From contig CACYIC010000014.1 in assembly GCA_902774325.1 (NCBI GenBank), positions 1 through 33,048 of the forward strand: a DNA stretch of 33,048 bases, written 5' to 3'. This stretch comes from an uncultured Ruminococcus sp. Lineage in GTDB: Bacteria > Bacillota > Clostridia > Oscillospirales > Acutalibacteraceae. Positions 14,410 to 20,674 of the stretch are shown here, piece after piece; position 1 is the first letter of the stretch; every line of letters begins with the position of its first letter. Below the pieces are notes generated by a model. That model was not told the DNA's origin and did no database searches. It saw only the letters and a list, made by a program, of their open reading frames with translations. The position numbers and the translations under genes were made by a program.

Positions 14410-15777
14410 TCACTTGCCTACACAAAAATTATGAAAGACTCTGTCGAGAACTTCCTCGCTTGTTTTTTCTCCTGTCATTTCGAGCAGCTCGGAGATCGCG
14501 TCCTCAAGAGAAACCGTTACCGCGTCATAGGTAAAGCCCGACTCAAGCGCCTGACGCGCCTCCTCTACCGCCCTGAGAGCGTTTACAACATTTGAACGCT
14601 GTCGCTCATTTGAGAGGATACCCTCGGCGGGATCGAATCTGTTCGTCCCCGCTATGCTCTCGACAGCCTCGATGATATCATCTCTGCCCTCGCCATTTGC
14701 GGCAGATATATATACTATCTTGTTTATATATTCTTTTATCTTGTTGATATCAAGCTTATTCTCCAAATCTGTCTTATTTATAACCGCGATCGAGGGAACA
14801 TCCTTCGAATATTTTAAAAGCTCCTCGTCGTCCTTGTCAAGCTCGCGGCTGTTATCGAATACCGCGAGAAGCAGACCGCACTGCTCAAGGCGTTTTTTGG
14901 CGCGGTCGACTCCGATTTTTTCTACCTTGTCGCCGGTATCTCTCAGACCCGCGGTATCGCTCAGTCTCAGCATAACGCTGCCGAGGTTCACGGTGTCCTC
15001 CACAACATCTCTGGTCGTGCCGGGAATATCCGTGACGATGCTCTTTTCACAGCCCGAGAGCAGGTTCATCAGCGTGCTTTTTCCGACGTTGGGTCTGCCC
15101 GCGATGACGGTATCTATTCCCTCTCTGACCGCCTGTCCCACGTCGTAGGAATCGAGCAGCCTTTCAAGCTTCAGGGATGCGGAGACGCAGGTTTCTGTTA
15201 TCATCCTGTCGTCGACCTCGGCTATATCCTCCTCGGGATAATCCGCCCATGCTGAAAGGTGAGCGGTCAGCGACAGAAGCTCGTCCTTCACTCCGCTGAT
15301 CTTTTTGCGCAGAGCTCCGTCCTTGACGTACATCGCAGAGCGGGCGGCGCTTCTGTTCTTAGCGCCTATCAGATCTATGACCGCCTCGGCTTCGGTGAGA
15401 TCGAGCTTGCCGTTGAGAAAAGCCCTCTTTGTGAACTCTCCCGCCTCGGCGGGAACAGCTCCAGCGTCAAGTACGGCTCTGAGCACCTGCTTTGTGATAT
15501 AAACGCCTCCGTGACACGAAAGCTCTACTACGTCCTCCCCCGTATAGCTGTGAGGAGCCCTGAAAACGAGAGCCACTGCCTCGTCAAGCTCTTCTCCCTC
15601 AAAAAACACCTTGCCGAAGGCGGCGGTATAGCCCTTCATCTCCGAAAGCCTTCTGCCGTTGATGTTTTTGAAAACTCTGTCGGCGATCTGTGGCGAAGCC
15701 TCGCCTGATATTCTTATAACTCCGATACCGCCCTCGCCCTGGGCGGTGCTTATAGCCGCGATCGTTTTTTCTTTCAT
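14410..15777 (-). CDS. mnmE: tRNA modification GTPase MnmE (TrmE)
   Basis: A 455-residue GTPase that works with MnmG in U34 modification. The N-terminal tetrahydrofolate-binding domain opens KEKTIAAISTAQGEGGIGVIRISG. The inserted G domain has P-loop GRPNVGKSTL, switch DIPGTTRD, DTAGLRDTGDK and base-specificity NKTD. The C-terminus FCVGK carries the conserved Cys of the C-(I/V)-G-K ending. I use ATG 15777; a GTG three codons upstream (15786) is also possible and no clear Shine-Dalgarno is seen for either. A strong hairpin with a T run (15791-15820) lies directly upstream, between it and khpB. Confidence 0.95.
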   Translation of the reverse strand: MKEKTIAAISTAQGEGGIGVIRISGEASPQIADRVFKNINGRRLSEMKGYTAAFGKVFFEGEELDEAVALVFRAPHSYTGEDVVELSCHGGVYITKQVLRAVLDAGAVPAEAGEFTKRAFLNGKLDLTEAEAVIDLIGAKNRSAARSAMYVKDGALRKKISGVKDELLSLTAHLSAWADYPEEDIAEVDDRMITETCVSASLKLERLLDSYDVGQAVREGIDTVIAGRPNVGKSTLMNLLSGCEKSIVTDIPGTTRDVVEDTVNLGSVMLRLSDTAGLRDTGDKVEKIGVDRAKKRLEQCGLLLAVFDNSRELDKDDEELLKYSKDVPSIAVINKTDLENKLDINKIKEYINKIVYISAANGEGRDDIIEAVESIAGTNRFDPAEGILSNERQRSNVVNALRAVEEARQALESGFTYDAVTVSLEDAISELLEMTGEKTSEEVLDRVFHNFCVGK

Positions 15778-15790
15778 AGCCGTCACTTAC

Positions 15791-15820
15791 CAAAAAACAA
15801 AGGGCGGATAGCTCCGCCCT
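15791..15820 (-). terminator. Intra-operon terminator between khpB and mnmE
   Basis: AGGGCGGA (15813-15820 read on the minus strand) and TCCGCCCT (15801-15808) form an 8-bp stem with a 4-base loop, followed by TTGTTTTTTGG. It ends about 13 bases before the mnmE start, so it would limit read-through from the rpmH-khpB block into mnmE. Confidence 0.8.
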
Positions 15821-15833
15821 CATAATACATGAA

Positions 15834-16622
15834 TTATTTGATTCTGCCGTAAAGTCCTGTTTCGCCGCCTTCATTGAGCGGTACTCTGTCGGGATTAACA
15901 GGAGCGGGCTTCTTGCCTCCGCGGTTGGAGCCGTAGCCTCTTCTTCCGCCGCCTCTTTTGCCGCCGTAGCTGCCGCGACGATTATTCTTAACCTTGGGAT
16001 CGGGACCGATGACGACATGGCGGAGAGCGCCTTCACCCTCGCTCCATGATATCGCGCCGTTCACCTTCTGAACGGAGGTGTGGATTATCCTTCTCTCATA
16101 GGGATTCATCGGCTCAAGATTTGTCTTTTTGCCGGTCTTGATCGCCTTGAAGGCGAGCTTTCTGCCGAGGATCTCAAGGGTCTTTTCTCTCTTTTCACGG
16201 TAGTTGCCCGTATTGACGGTGACCTTTATGTAAGGATCCTCGCTGTGATTAGCAACAAGACCTGTCAGATACTGGAGCGCGTCGAGGGTCTCTCCCCTTC
16301 TTCCGATAACATAACCGACGTCCTCGCCCGAAAGATCGAATTCAACCGCTCCGTCACCGAGCTTCTTTTCGATCTCGATGCCGGAAAGCTGCATATTGTC
16401 AAGAACATCTCTGAGAAATTTTTCAGCCTTTTCATCGGGGGTATCCTTTATTATGATCCTGACCTTAGCGGGCTGACCTCCGAAAAGACCGAATCTCTTC
16501 TTTTCCGCACGCTGAAGCAGCTCAAATTCGACCTCCTCGGTTTCGTCGAGACCGAGCTGTTTTTTCGCGTCGTTAAGCGCCTCAAGCTCGGTATTGCCAA
16601 TTCCGATAACTTCTTTATTCAT
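15834..16622 (-). CDS. khpB: RNA-binding protein KhpB (Jag/EloR)
   Basis: A 262-residue protein with three domains. Jag-N (1-50) includes KRFGLFGGQPAKV, a KH-type domain (about 85-150) holds GYVIGRRGETLDALQYLTGL, and an R3H domain (about 150-215) contains PMNPYERRIIHTSVQ with the R-x3-H signature. A Gly/Arg-rich tail (SYGGKRGGGRRGYGSNRGG) and a short end follow. KhpB pairs with KhpA to bind many RNAs and, in pneumococcus, affects cell elongation. It follows yidC, the usual neighbour. The RGG-like tail is longer than in the Bacillus protein as I remember it and may add RNA affinity. Start ATG 16622 is preceded by GAGGTATAATAAAA. Confidence 0.93.
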   Translation of the reverse strand: MNKEVIGIGNTELEALNDAKKQLGLDETEEVEFELLQRAEKKRFGLFGGQPAKVRIIIKDTPDEKAEKFLRDVLDNMQLSGIEIEKKLGDGAVEFDLSGEDVGYVIGRRGETLDALQYLTGLVANHSEDPYIKVTVNTGNYREKREKTLEILGRKLAFKAIKTGKKTNLEPMNPYERRIIHTSVQKVNGAISWSEGEGALRHVVIGPDPKVKNNRRGSYGGKRGGGRRGYGSNRGGKKPAPVNPDRVPLNEGGETGLYGRIK

Positions 16623-16649
16623 TTTTATTATACCTCATTTTTCGAGCTT

Positions 16650-17642
16650 TTATTTTTTCTTCTTTTTCTTGCTGACGTTTACATTTTCACTCTTGCTTCT
16701 CTCCTGGGGCGCGTAAACATAAGGGACGTTCGCCTCGTTTTCAAAGAGAAGAGCAGCGTGTCTTGCCTCATTCTTGGCGGTGATCTGCGCGGGTCCGTAG
16801 AGCTTCGCGAGAACCAGCGACTGAACCAGGCTCAGCAGAGCCGAAATGATCCAGTAAAAAGCCATAGCCGCGGGAACCGTATACGCGATATAAGCCGAAA
16901 ACAGGGGCAGAAGATAAATAACATACTTCATGCAGCCCTGCTGCTGCTGCATCTGATTCTTGTTGACAAACTGCAGGATAAGCTGAGAGCCGACGTTTGA
17001 GAGGAAGCAGAAAACCGGGAACAGCAGGTACCACGACCAAAAGCCGTGATCGGAGGGAACTGTGAGAAGATCTACATTTCCGAAAATCTTGAAGCCGTTT
17101 GAGAACATCGCTATCTTTGACAGATCACCCTCGGAGAAAAGCCCCTGGATGTAATCTGTATGAAGGATGTTCGGAAAGACCTTGAGCAGGGTGATCTCCT
17201 GATAAATTGGACGGACGCTCGAAACATAGCCCGGGATCGTCTGAACGTAAGCTGTCGCCTGCTGAACGGTGTTCGCGTTGATGTGAAGAGTGTTTGTAAG
17301 CGGATAAGCCACGGCGTAGAATACGCCGAAGAGGACTATCATGGGAACTATCATCGTAAGACAGCCGCCCATAGGCTTAACGCCCTCTTTTTCATAAAGC
17401 TTATTCATTTCCTCCTGCAGCAGCGCCCGGTTGTTGCCGTATTTTTCCTGAAGCTCCTTTTGCTTCTTGGAAAGTCGCTGAGTTCCCGCCATTGATATCT
17501 GCTGCTTGATTGAGAACGGAAATAAAACAAGCTTTACCAAAAGTGTAAATACAATAATTGCGAGTCCGAAATTCTGTAGTACGTAAAAAGCTCCCCAAAG
17601 GACATAACCGAGTATGCCGCCGAGAAAACCGAAGATTTGCAT
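16650..17642 (-). CDS. yidC: Membrane protein insertase YidC (SpoIIIJ type)
   Basis: A 330-residue polytopic membrane protein of the YidC/Oxa1/Alb3 family, which inserts proteins into the cytoplasmic membrane alone or with SecYEG. The first conserved helix FGLAIIVFTLLVKLVLFPFSIKQQ places a Lys at the site of the groove Arg of other members. A cytoplasmic coiled hairpin (about 60-95, LSKKQKELQEKYGNNRALLQEE) follows, then further helices ending in AAMAFYWIISALLSLVQSLVLAKLY and a Lys-rich tail (SKKKKKK) likely to contact ribosomes. There is no lipoprotein signal peptide, unlike Bacillus SpoIIIJ. A large loop (about 118-190) lies outside. GAGG is 8 bases before ATG 17642. Operon rpmH-rnpA-yidD-yidC-khpB. 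Confidence 0.95.
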   Translation of the reverse strand: MQIFGFLGGILGYVLWGAFYVLQNFGLAIIVFTLLVKLVLFPFSIKQQISMAGTQRLSKKQKELQEKYGNNRALLQEEMNKLYEKEGVKPMGGCLTMIVPMIVLFGVFYAVAYPLTNTLHINANTVQQATAYVQTIPGYVSSVRPIYQEITLLKVFPNILHTDYIQGLFSEGDLSKIAMFSNGFKIFGNVDLLTVPSDHGFWSWYLLFPVFCFLSNVGSQLILQFVNKNQMQQQQGCMKYVIYLLPLFSAYIAYTVPAAMAFYWIISALLSLVQSLVLAKLYGPAQITAKNEARHAALLFENEANVPYVYAPQERSKSENVNVSKKKKKK

Positions 17643-17673
17643 ATTTTTACCTCGCTTTTGTTACTCTGCCGGC

Positions 17674-17919
17674 TCATCTTTGCCGGCGCCTTAATCTCCC
17701 GCTTTTTTTCTCGGGAACGGGATCATAGCCTCCCTTTGAAAAGGGATTGCAGCGCAGAATGCGCCAAATCGTGAGCGCGCTTCCCTTGAGCGCTCCGAAG
17801 CGTTCTATTGCTTCCAGTCCGTATTGCGAACAGGTAGGATAGTATTTGCAGCGCGGAGAAGTATGAGGAGATATCGCGGTCCTGTAAAACTTAATCAGAG
17901 CTATGAGCGCTTTTTTCAT
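17674..17919 (-). CDS. yidD: Membrane insertion accessory factor YidD
   Basis: An 81-residue protein of the YidD/HlyA-like family. It has an N-terminal amphipathic helix [15 protein letters not shown], the Cys-rich core [43 protein letters not shown] and a basic tail. YidD is a small membrane-associated protein that helps YidC-dependent insertion. I use ATG 17919; an in-frame GTG at 17928 is possible and better spaced from AAAGGA. The gene overlaps the 3' end of rnpA by about 30 bases in another frame, the usual arrangement. Confidence 0.93.
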   Translation of the reverse strand: MKKALIALIKFYRTAISPHTSPRCKYYPTCSQYGLEAIERFGALKGSALTIWRILRCNPFSKGGYDPVPEKKSGRLRRRQR

Positions 17920-18265
17920 GGCTTTCACCCGCGTCCTTTAAAACTCCCGCCTTTGAGAGATGCTCTTTCATGTATTTTCTGATGACCTGAGATTTCACAA
18001 AGGGGGTTTTGCCCCTTGCCACAAAAATCAGGTCGTAGCCTTTTTTCATTTGGGGATGAAGGCTGTCGTACGCCGCTCTTATTACCCTTCTCGCTCTGGA
18101 ACGCTTCACTGCGTTGCCTACCTTTTTCCCCGTGGTGATCCCGTACCGGGTATTCCCCGTCCTGCCTTTGATAACGTAAGTAACAAGAGCGGGACTCACA
18201 AAGGATCTTCCTCTGCGGTAAATTCTTGAGAATTCCCTGTTCTCCTTAATCGTTACATATCTCAT
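17891..18265 (-). CDS. rnpA: Ribonuclease P protein component
   Basis: A 124-residue basic protein that joins the RNase P RNA to mature tRNA 5' ends. Visible features are [28 protein letters not shown], the conserved RNR-type helix [21 protein letters not shown] and [12 protein letters not shown]. Start is ATG 18265; a TTG two codons upstream is less likely. It follows rpmH after an 82-base gap containing a weak hairpin, and overlaps yidD. The C-terminal 10-15 residues ([13 protein letters not shown]) extend past the conserved domain. Confidence 0.95.
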   Translation of the reverse strand: MRYVTIKENREFSRIYRRGRSFVSPALVTYVIKGRTGNTRYGITTGKKVGNAVKRSRARRVIRAAYDSLHPQMKKGYDLIFVARGKTPFVKSQVIRKYMKEHLSKAGVLKDAGESHEKSAHSSD

Positions 18266-18312
18266 AAACAATCACCATGAGGTCTTTTTCGGCAAGCCTT
18301 TTTGACGTCAAT

Positions 18313-18342
18313 ATAAAGAAAGACCACAAATTCAGTGGCCCT
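18313..18342 (-). terminator. Weak hairpin/attenuator between rpmH and rnpA
   Basis: On the minus strand GGCCAC (18335-18340) pairs with GTGGTC (18322-18327) with one G-U pair, followed by TTTCTTTATATT. It is a short stem that may reduce read-through, fitting the high demand for L34 relative to RnpA. Confidence 0.5.
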
Positions 18343-18347
18343 TTTCT

Positions 18348-18482
18348 TTAATAAGACAATCTTTTTCTGCCTTTTGCTCTTCTTCTGGCCAAAACTTTTC
18401 TGCCGTTAGCTGTAGACATTCTTTTTCTGAAGCCGTGCTCTTTCTTTCTGTGAAGCTTCTTAGGCTGATAGGTTCTTAACAT
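18348..18482 (-). CDS. rpmH: 50S ribosomal protein L34
   Basis: A 44-residue, very basic protein, [19 protein letters not shown] continuing to RLSY. It carries the family core [26 protein letters not shown]. It is the smallest 50S protein and the usual first gene of the origin-proximal minus-strand operon. GGGAGG sits 8 bases before ATG 18482 and a consensus promoter at 18523-18551. Confidence 0.97.
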   Translation of the reverse strand: MLRTYQPKKLHRKKEHGFRKRMSTANGRKVLARRRAKGRKRLSY

Positions 18483-18522
18483 TCCAAAAACCTCCCTTCA
18501 AAATATAACCTTGCAATATAGC

Positions 18523-18551
18523 ATTATAGCGTATTTTCTGCATTTCGTCAA
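18523..18551 (-). promoter_or_regulatory. Promoter of the rpmH operon
   Basis: TTGACG (18546-18551) and TATAAT (18523-18528) on the minus strand, exactly 17 bases apart. It drives rpmH-rnpA-yidD-yidC-khpB and, by read-through, possibly mnmE onward. Confidence 0.88.
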
Positions 18552-18640
18552 GTTTTTTTTACGCTAAAAATCTAAGCACAAAATATTGTTGCTTTCTCTC
18601 AAATCAATACAGTATATTGATATTTTTTTAATCCATCAGT

Positions 18641-18772
18641 GACAAGCCGAGAACAGACCGAGAGCAGACAAAGAGCAGACAAAGGGCAGACAAAGAGCAG
18701 ACAAAGGGCAGACCAAGGGCAAACCGAGGGCAAACCGAGGGCAAACAAAGGGCAAACAAAGGGCAAACAAAG
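18641..18772 (+). repeat. Twelve-copy 11-bp tandem array upstream of dnaA
   Basis: Twelve head-to-tail 11-base units with consensus (A/G)GCA(A/G)AC(A/C)(A/G)AG. The first two units are the most diverged, four or five are AGCAGACAAAG or GGCAGACAAAG, two are GGCAAACCGAG and the last three are identical GGCAAACAAAG. The gradient from GCAGAC to GCAAAC units suggests stepwise duplication. The plus strand has no T from 18641 to 18781. The 11-base period is close to one helical turn, so a protein bound to each unit would lie on one face of the DNA. The minus-strand frames through it (Cys/Leu/Pro/Val-rich) are artefacts. Confidence 0.95.
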
Positions 18773-18782
18773 GGCAACAACT

Positions 18783-18806
18783 AACAAAGAAACAAAGAAA
18801 CAAAGA
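18783..18806 (+). repeat. Three 8-bp AACAAAGA repeats
   Basis: Three perfect copies of AACAAAGA follow the 11-bp array, sharing its ACAAAG core but with an 8-base period. Confidence 0.85.
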
Positions 18807-18860
18807 AAACAATAACAACAAGCATACACTCACGCGCGCGAGGGGGGCTCTTGCTTCGCT

Positions 18861-18900
18861 ATCACAAATCGGCTCCAACAATCACGCGCCGACTCCAACT
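18861..18900 (+). repeat. 20-bp tandem duplication before the dnaA promoter
   Basis: Two adjacent 20-base units share ATCAC at one end and CTCCAAC at the other (14 of 20 positions identical). The second ends 6 bases before the dnaA -35 box. The CCAACA end differs by one base from the TCAACA core found repeatedly in the dnaA-dnaN spacer, so these may be control sites for dnaA. Confidence 0.75.
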
Positions 18901-18906
18901 AATTTC

Positions 18907-18935
18907 TTGACATCGACGCCGCAGTGCGTTATAAT
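18907..18935 (+). promoter_or_regulatory. Consensus promoter of dnaA
   Basis: TTGACA (18907-18912) and TATAAT (18930-18935) with a 17-base spacer, a perfect sigma-A match. The leader is about 135 bases. Confidence 0.9.
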
Positions 18936-19075
18936 ATATTAGTATGGATGTTTATTGTGGGTTAATTTGCGAAAGAGAGAGACACGCGGCAATTTTACGC
19001 TGAAACAGTGAGAGAAAACAATACCGCCCACCGCCGCTCCTTATCGGAAAACTGTCTCTTGAGGAGGTTAGATAT

Positions 19076-20398
19076 ATGGATTCCTTTAACGATGCCTGGG
19101 AGCTGGTCTGCTCCTACTGCCAAACAAAGATCACAGACGTTGCTTACAAAACCTGGATAAGCAGGATCAAGCCGCTTAGACTCGACTTTGATTCCAACAC
19201 CGCCTATCTGCTGGTTCCGAATGATTTTCACCGCCAGACCATTATGCGCTGCTACATCCCGCTTCTCAACGAGGCGTTCGAGGCGATTTTCCAGAACCGC
19301 TTTATCATCGCGCTCAACACCCCCGATGAAGCCGACATCCCCGCGAAGAAGGAGGTCAAGTCCTCCGAGGACAGCATGACGAACTACGAGTACACCTTCG
19401 ACACCTTCATAGTCGGCTCGTCAAACAAGTTTGCTCACGCCGCCTGCCTCGCGGTCGCGACAAATCCCTCTAAGGCTTACAATCCCCTGTTTCTGTACGG
19501 AAACTCCGGTCTGGGAAAAACTCACCTTCTCTACGCCATCGGCAATGAGATCAAAAAGAACAATCCCGACATGAACATCTGCTACATAAAGGGCGACGAC
19601 TTCACAAACGAGCTTATCGAATCGCTGCGCCTGTCAAAGATGCACGAGTTCAGACGCAAATACAGGAACGCCGACGTGCTTCTTGTCGACGACGTTCAGT
19701 TCATCGGAGGCAAGGAGAGCACCCAGGAGGAATTCTTCCACACCTTCAACGCCCTCCACGAGGCTCACAAGCAGATAGTCCTCACCTCCGACCGTCCTCC
19801 CAAGGAGATCAGGACGCTCGAGGACAGGCTGCGCACCCGCTTTGAGCAGGATCTTATCGCAGACATCCAGCCGCCCGATTTTGAGACCCGCATCGCGATC
19901 ATCAAGCGCAAGGCGGAGCTGGTCGATATCGAGCTTTCAAATGAGATCTGCGAATACATCGCCAAAAAGCTCAAGGCTAATATCCGCCAGCTCGAGGGAA
20001 CTGTCAAGAAACTCAAGGCAAAATCCCTTTTAAATAATGAAAGACCCACAATGGCGTCCGTTCAGGAGGTTATCGCCGACGTGCTCAACAACGACGTCCC
20101 GCCGGAGGTAACGGTCGAGCGAATAATCGACGAGGTCGCGCGCACCTACGGAGTCACCCCCGAGGAGATCCGCTCCCAGAAGAACAAGAGCGCCAACATC
20201 TCAATGGCTCGCCATATAGCTATCTATATCACCCGCGAGATGACGACCCTCACCGTCACGAGCATAGGAGAGGAATTCGGCAACCGCCACTATTCGACCG
20301 TGATCTACTCTCTCCAGAAGATCGAAAAGCTCATAGAGAGAGATAACAAGGTCAAGGAGCTGATCGGCGACACCATCAAGAACATCCGCGACCGCTGA
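19076..20398 (+). CDS. dnaA: Chromosomal replication initiator DnaA
   Basis: A 440-residue AAA+ initiator that binds DnaA boxes and melts the origin. Domain I covers about 1-80 (SYCQTKITDVAYKTWISRIKPL), followed by a short linker. The AAA+ core has Walker A GNSGLGKT (142-149), Walker B VLLVDD (201-206), the sensor LTSDRPP and the arginine-finger region RLRTRFEQDL. Domain IV spans about 345-440. The recognition loop reads GNRHYSTVIYS (H405-Y406-S407-T408) where E. coli and Bacillus have GGRDHTTV, and the other contact helix reads SMARHIAIYI rather than the usual PRQIAMYL. Residues equivalent to E. coli Asp433, His434 and Thr435, which contact bases in the major groove, are thus all changed, while the minor-groove Arg399 equivalent is kept. 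GAGGAGG lies 8 bases before the ATG. Promoter at 18907-18935. Confidence 0.98.
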   Translation: MDSFNDAWELVCSYCQTKITDVAYKTWISRIKPLRLDFDSNTAYLLVPNDFHRQTIMRCYIPLLNEAFEAIFQNRFIIALNTPDEADIPAKKEVKSSEDSMTNYEYTFDTFIVGSSNKFAHAACLAVATNPSKAYNPLFLYGNSGLGKTHLLYAIGNEIKKNNPDMNICYIKGDDFTNELIESLRLSKMHEFRRKYRNADVLLVDDVQFIGGKESTQEEFFHTFNALHEAHKQIVLTSDRPPKEIRTLEDRLRTRFEQDLIADIQPPDFETRIAIIKRKAELVDIELSNEICEYIAKKLKANIRQLEGTVKKLKAKSLLNNERPTMASVQEVIADVLNNDVPPEVTVERIIDEVARTYGVTPEEIRSQKNKSANISMARHIAIYITREMTTLTVTSIGEEFGNRHYSTVIYSLQKIEKLIERDNKVKELIGDTIKNIRDR

Positions 20399-20416
20399 GC
20401 TGAATTCGGCTTAGGA

Positions 20417-20605
20417 TTTTCAACATCTCAACAGAGCTCAACATAGCAATGACTGTTGATTGGTTGAAAATGTTGTGAGATGTTAGACTTTGTTAAAACG
20501 GGCGGAAAATATTTCAACAAATCACAACAGAGTTTCAAAGCCTCGCTGTTGAAGAAAAAATCCAGCGTGAAAGCTGACTCTCGGCGGTTTTCCTATATTT
20601 CAACA
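20417..20605. promoter_or_regulatory. Cluster of noncanonical DnaA-box candidates
   Basis: Seven exact TCAACA cores in 190 bases. Plus strand: TTTTCAACA (20417-20425), ATCTCAACA (20425-20433), AGCTCAACA (20435-20443), ATTTCAACA (20511-20519) and ATTTCAACA (20597-20605). Minus strand: CAATCAACA (20454-20462) and TCTTCAACA (20547-20555). Related sites are TTTTCAACC (20462-20470, minus), CTCACAACA (20471-20479, minus) and ATCACAACA (20521-20529). TTTTCAACA differs from the accepted TTTTCCACA only at position 6 (C to A). The density far exceeds chance for a 6-mer (about 0.13 expected in this length for both strands, assuming equal base use). Confidence 0.75.
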
Positions 20606-20655
20606 CCGCCTATTACTACTACTGAATATTTAAAAAGATTATATCGGATTTCTTT
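20597..20655 (+). promoter_or_regulatory. Candidate basal unwinding element with DnaA-trios
   Basis: In order: box ATTTCAACA (20597-20605), GC cluster CCGCC (20606-20610), then TTA-CTA-CTA-CTG (20613-20624). The complement of the latter reads 3'-AAT-GAT-GAT-GAC-5' and fits the DnaA-trio pattern 3'-(G/A)A(T/A)-5'. An A/T-rich stretch ATATTTAAAAAGATTATAT follows (20626-20644). This is the same order as the Bacillus basal unwinding system. Confidence 0.75.
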
Positions 20656-20674
20656 TAAGGAGCTGAAAAGCAAA

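Larger units (their letters stand above)
18483..19075. other. rpmH-dnaA divergent intergenic region (upstream origin flank)
   Basis: A 593-base region between divergent genes. From left: rpmH ribosome site and promoter (18523-18551), an A/T-rich stretch (18552-18640), the 11-bp tandem array (18641-18772) and a degenerate unit plus three AACAAAGA repeats (18773-18806). Then come a CG-alternating stretch (18832-18841), a 20-bp tandem duplication (18861-18900), the dnaA promoter (18907-18935) and its 135-base leader. I did not find TTATCCACA on either strand here; the best weak match is TGTGGGTTA near 18956. No protein gene is supported. Confidence 0.8.
20399..20674. other. oriC: Proposed oriC: dnaA-dnaN spacer
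   Basis: A 276-base spacer dense in TCAACA-core elements on both strands and ending in a candidate unwinding element. Listed separately are the box cluster (20417-20605) and the unwinding element (20597-20655). The position corresponds to the downstream incC subregion that holds the unwinding site in Bacillus subtilis. I saw no canonical TTATCCACA in it and no convincing dnaN promoter. Confidence 0.8.

Noticed and set aside
18641..18806. CRISPR array
   Set aside because: Units are 11 and 8 bases with no spacers between them and no cas genes nearby.
18599..18881. Minus-strand Cys/Leu/Val/Pro-rich open frames
   Set aside because: They are read through the 11-bp tandem array, which lacks stops because of its composition. 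No ribosome site and no protein-like variation.
18952..18966. Canonical DnaA box upstream of dnaA (TGTGGGTTA)
   Set aside because: Only 7 of 9 positions match the complement of TTATCCACA and it stands alone, inside the dnaA leader.
20480..20674. 65-residue N-terminal extension of DnaN
   Set aside because: It would be read through the proposed unwinding element. The family N-terminus MKF begins at 20675.
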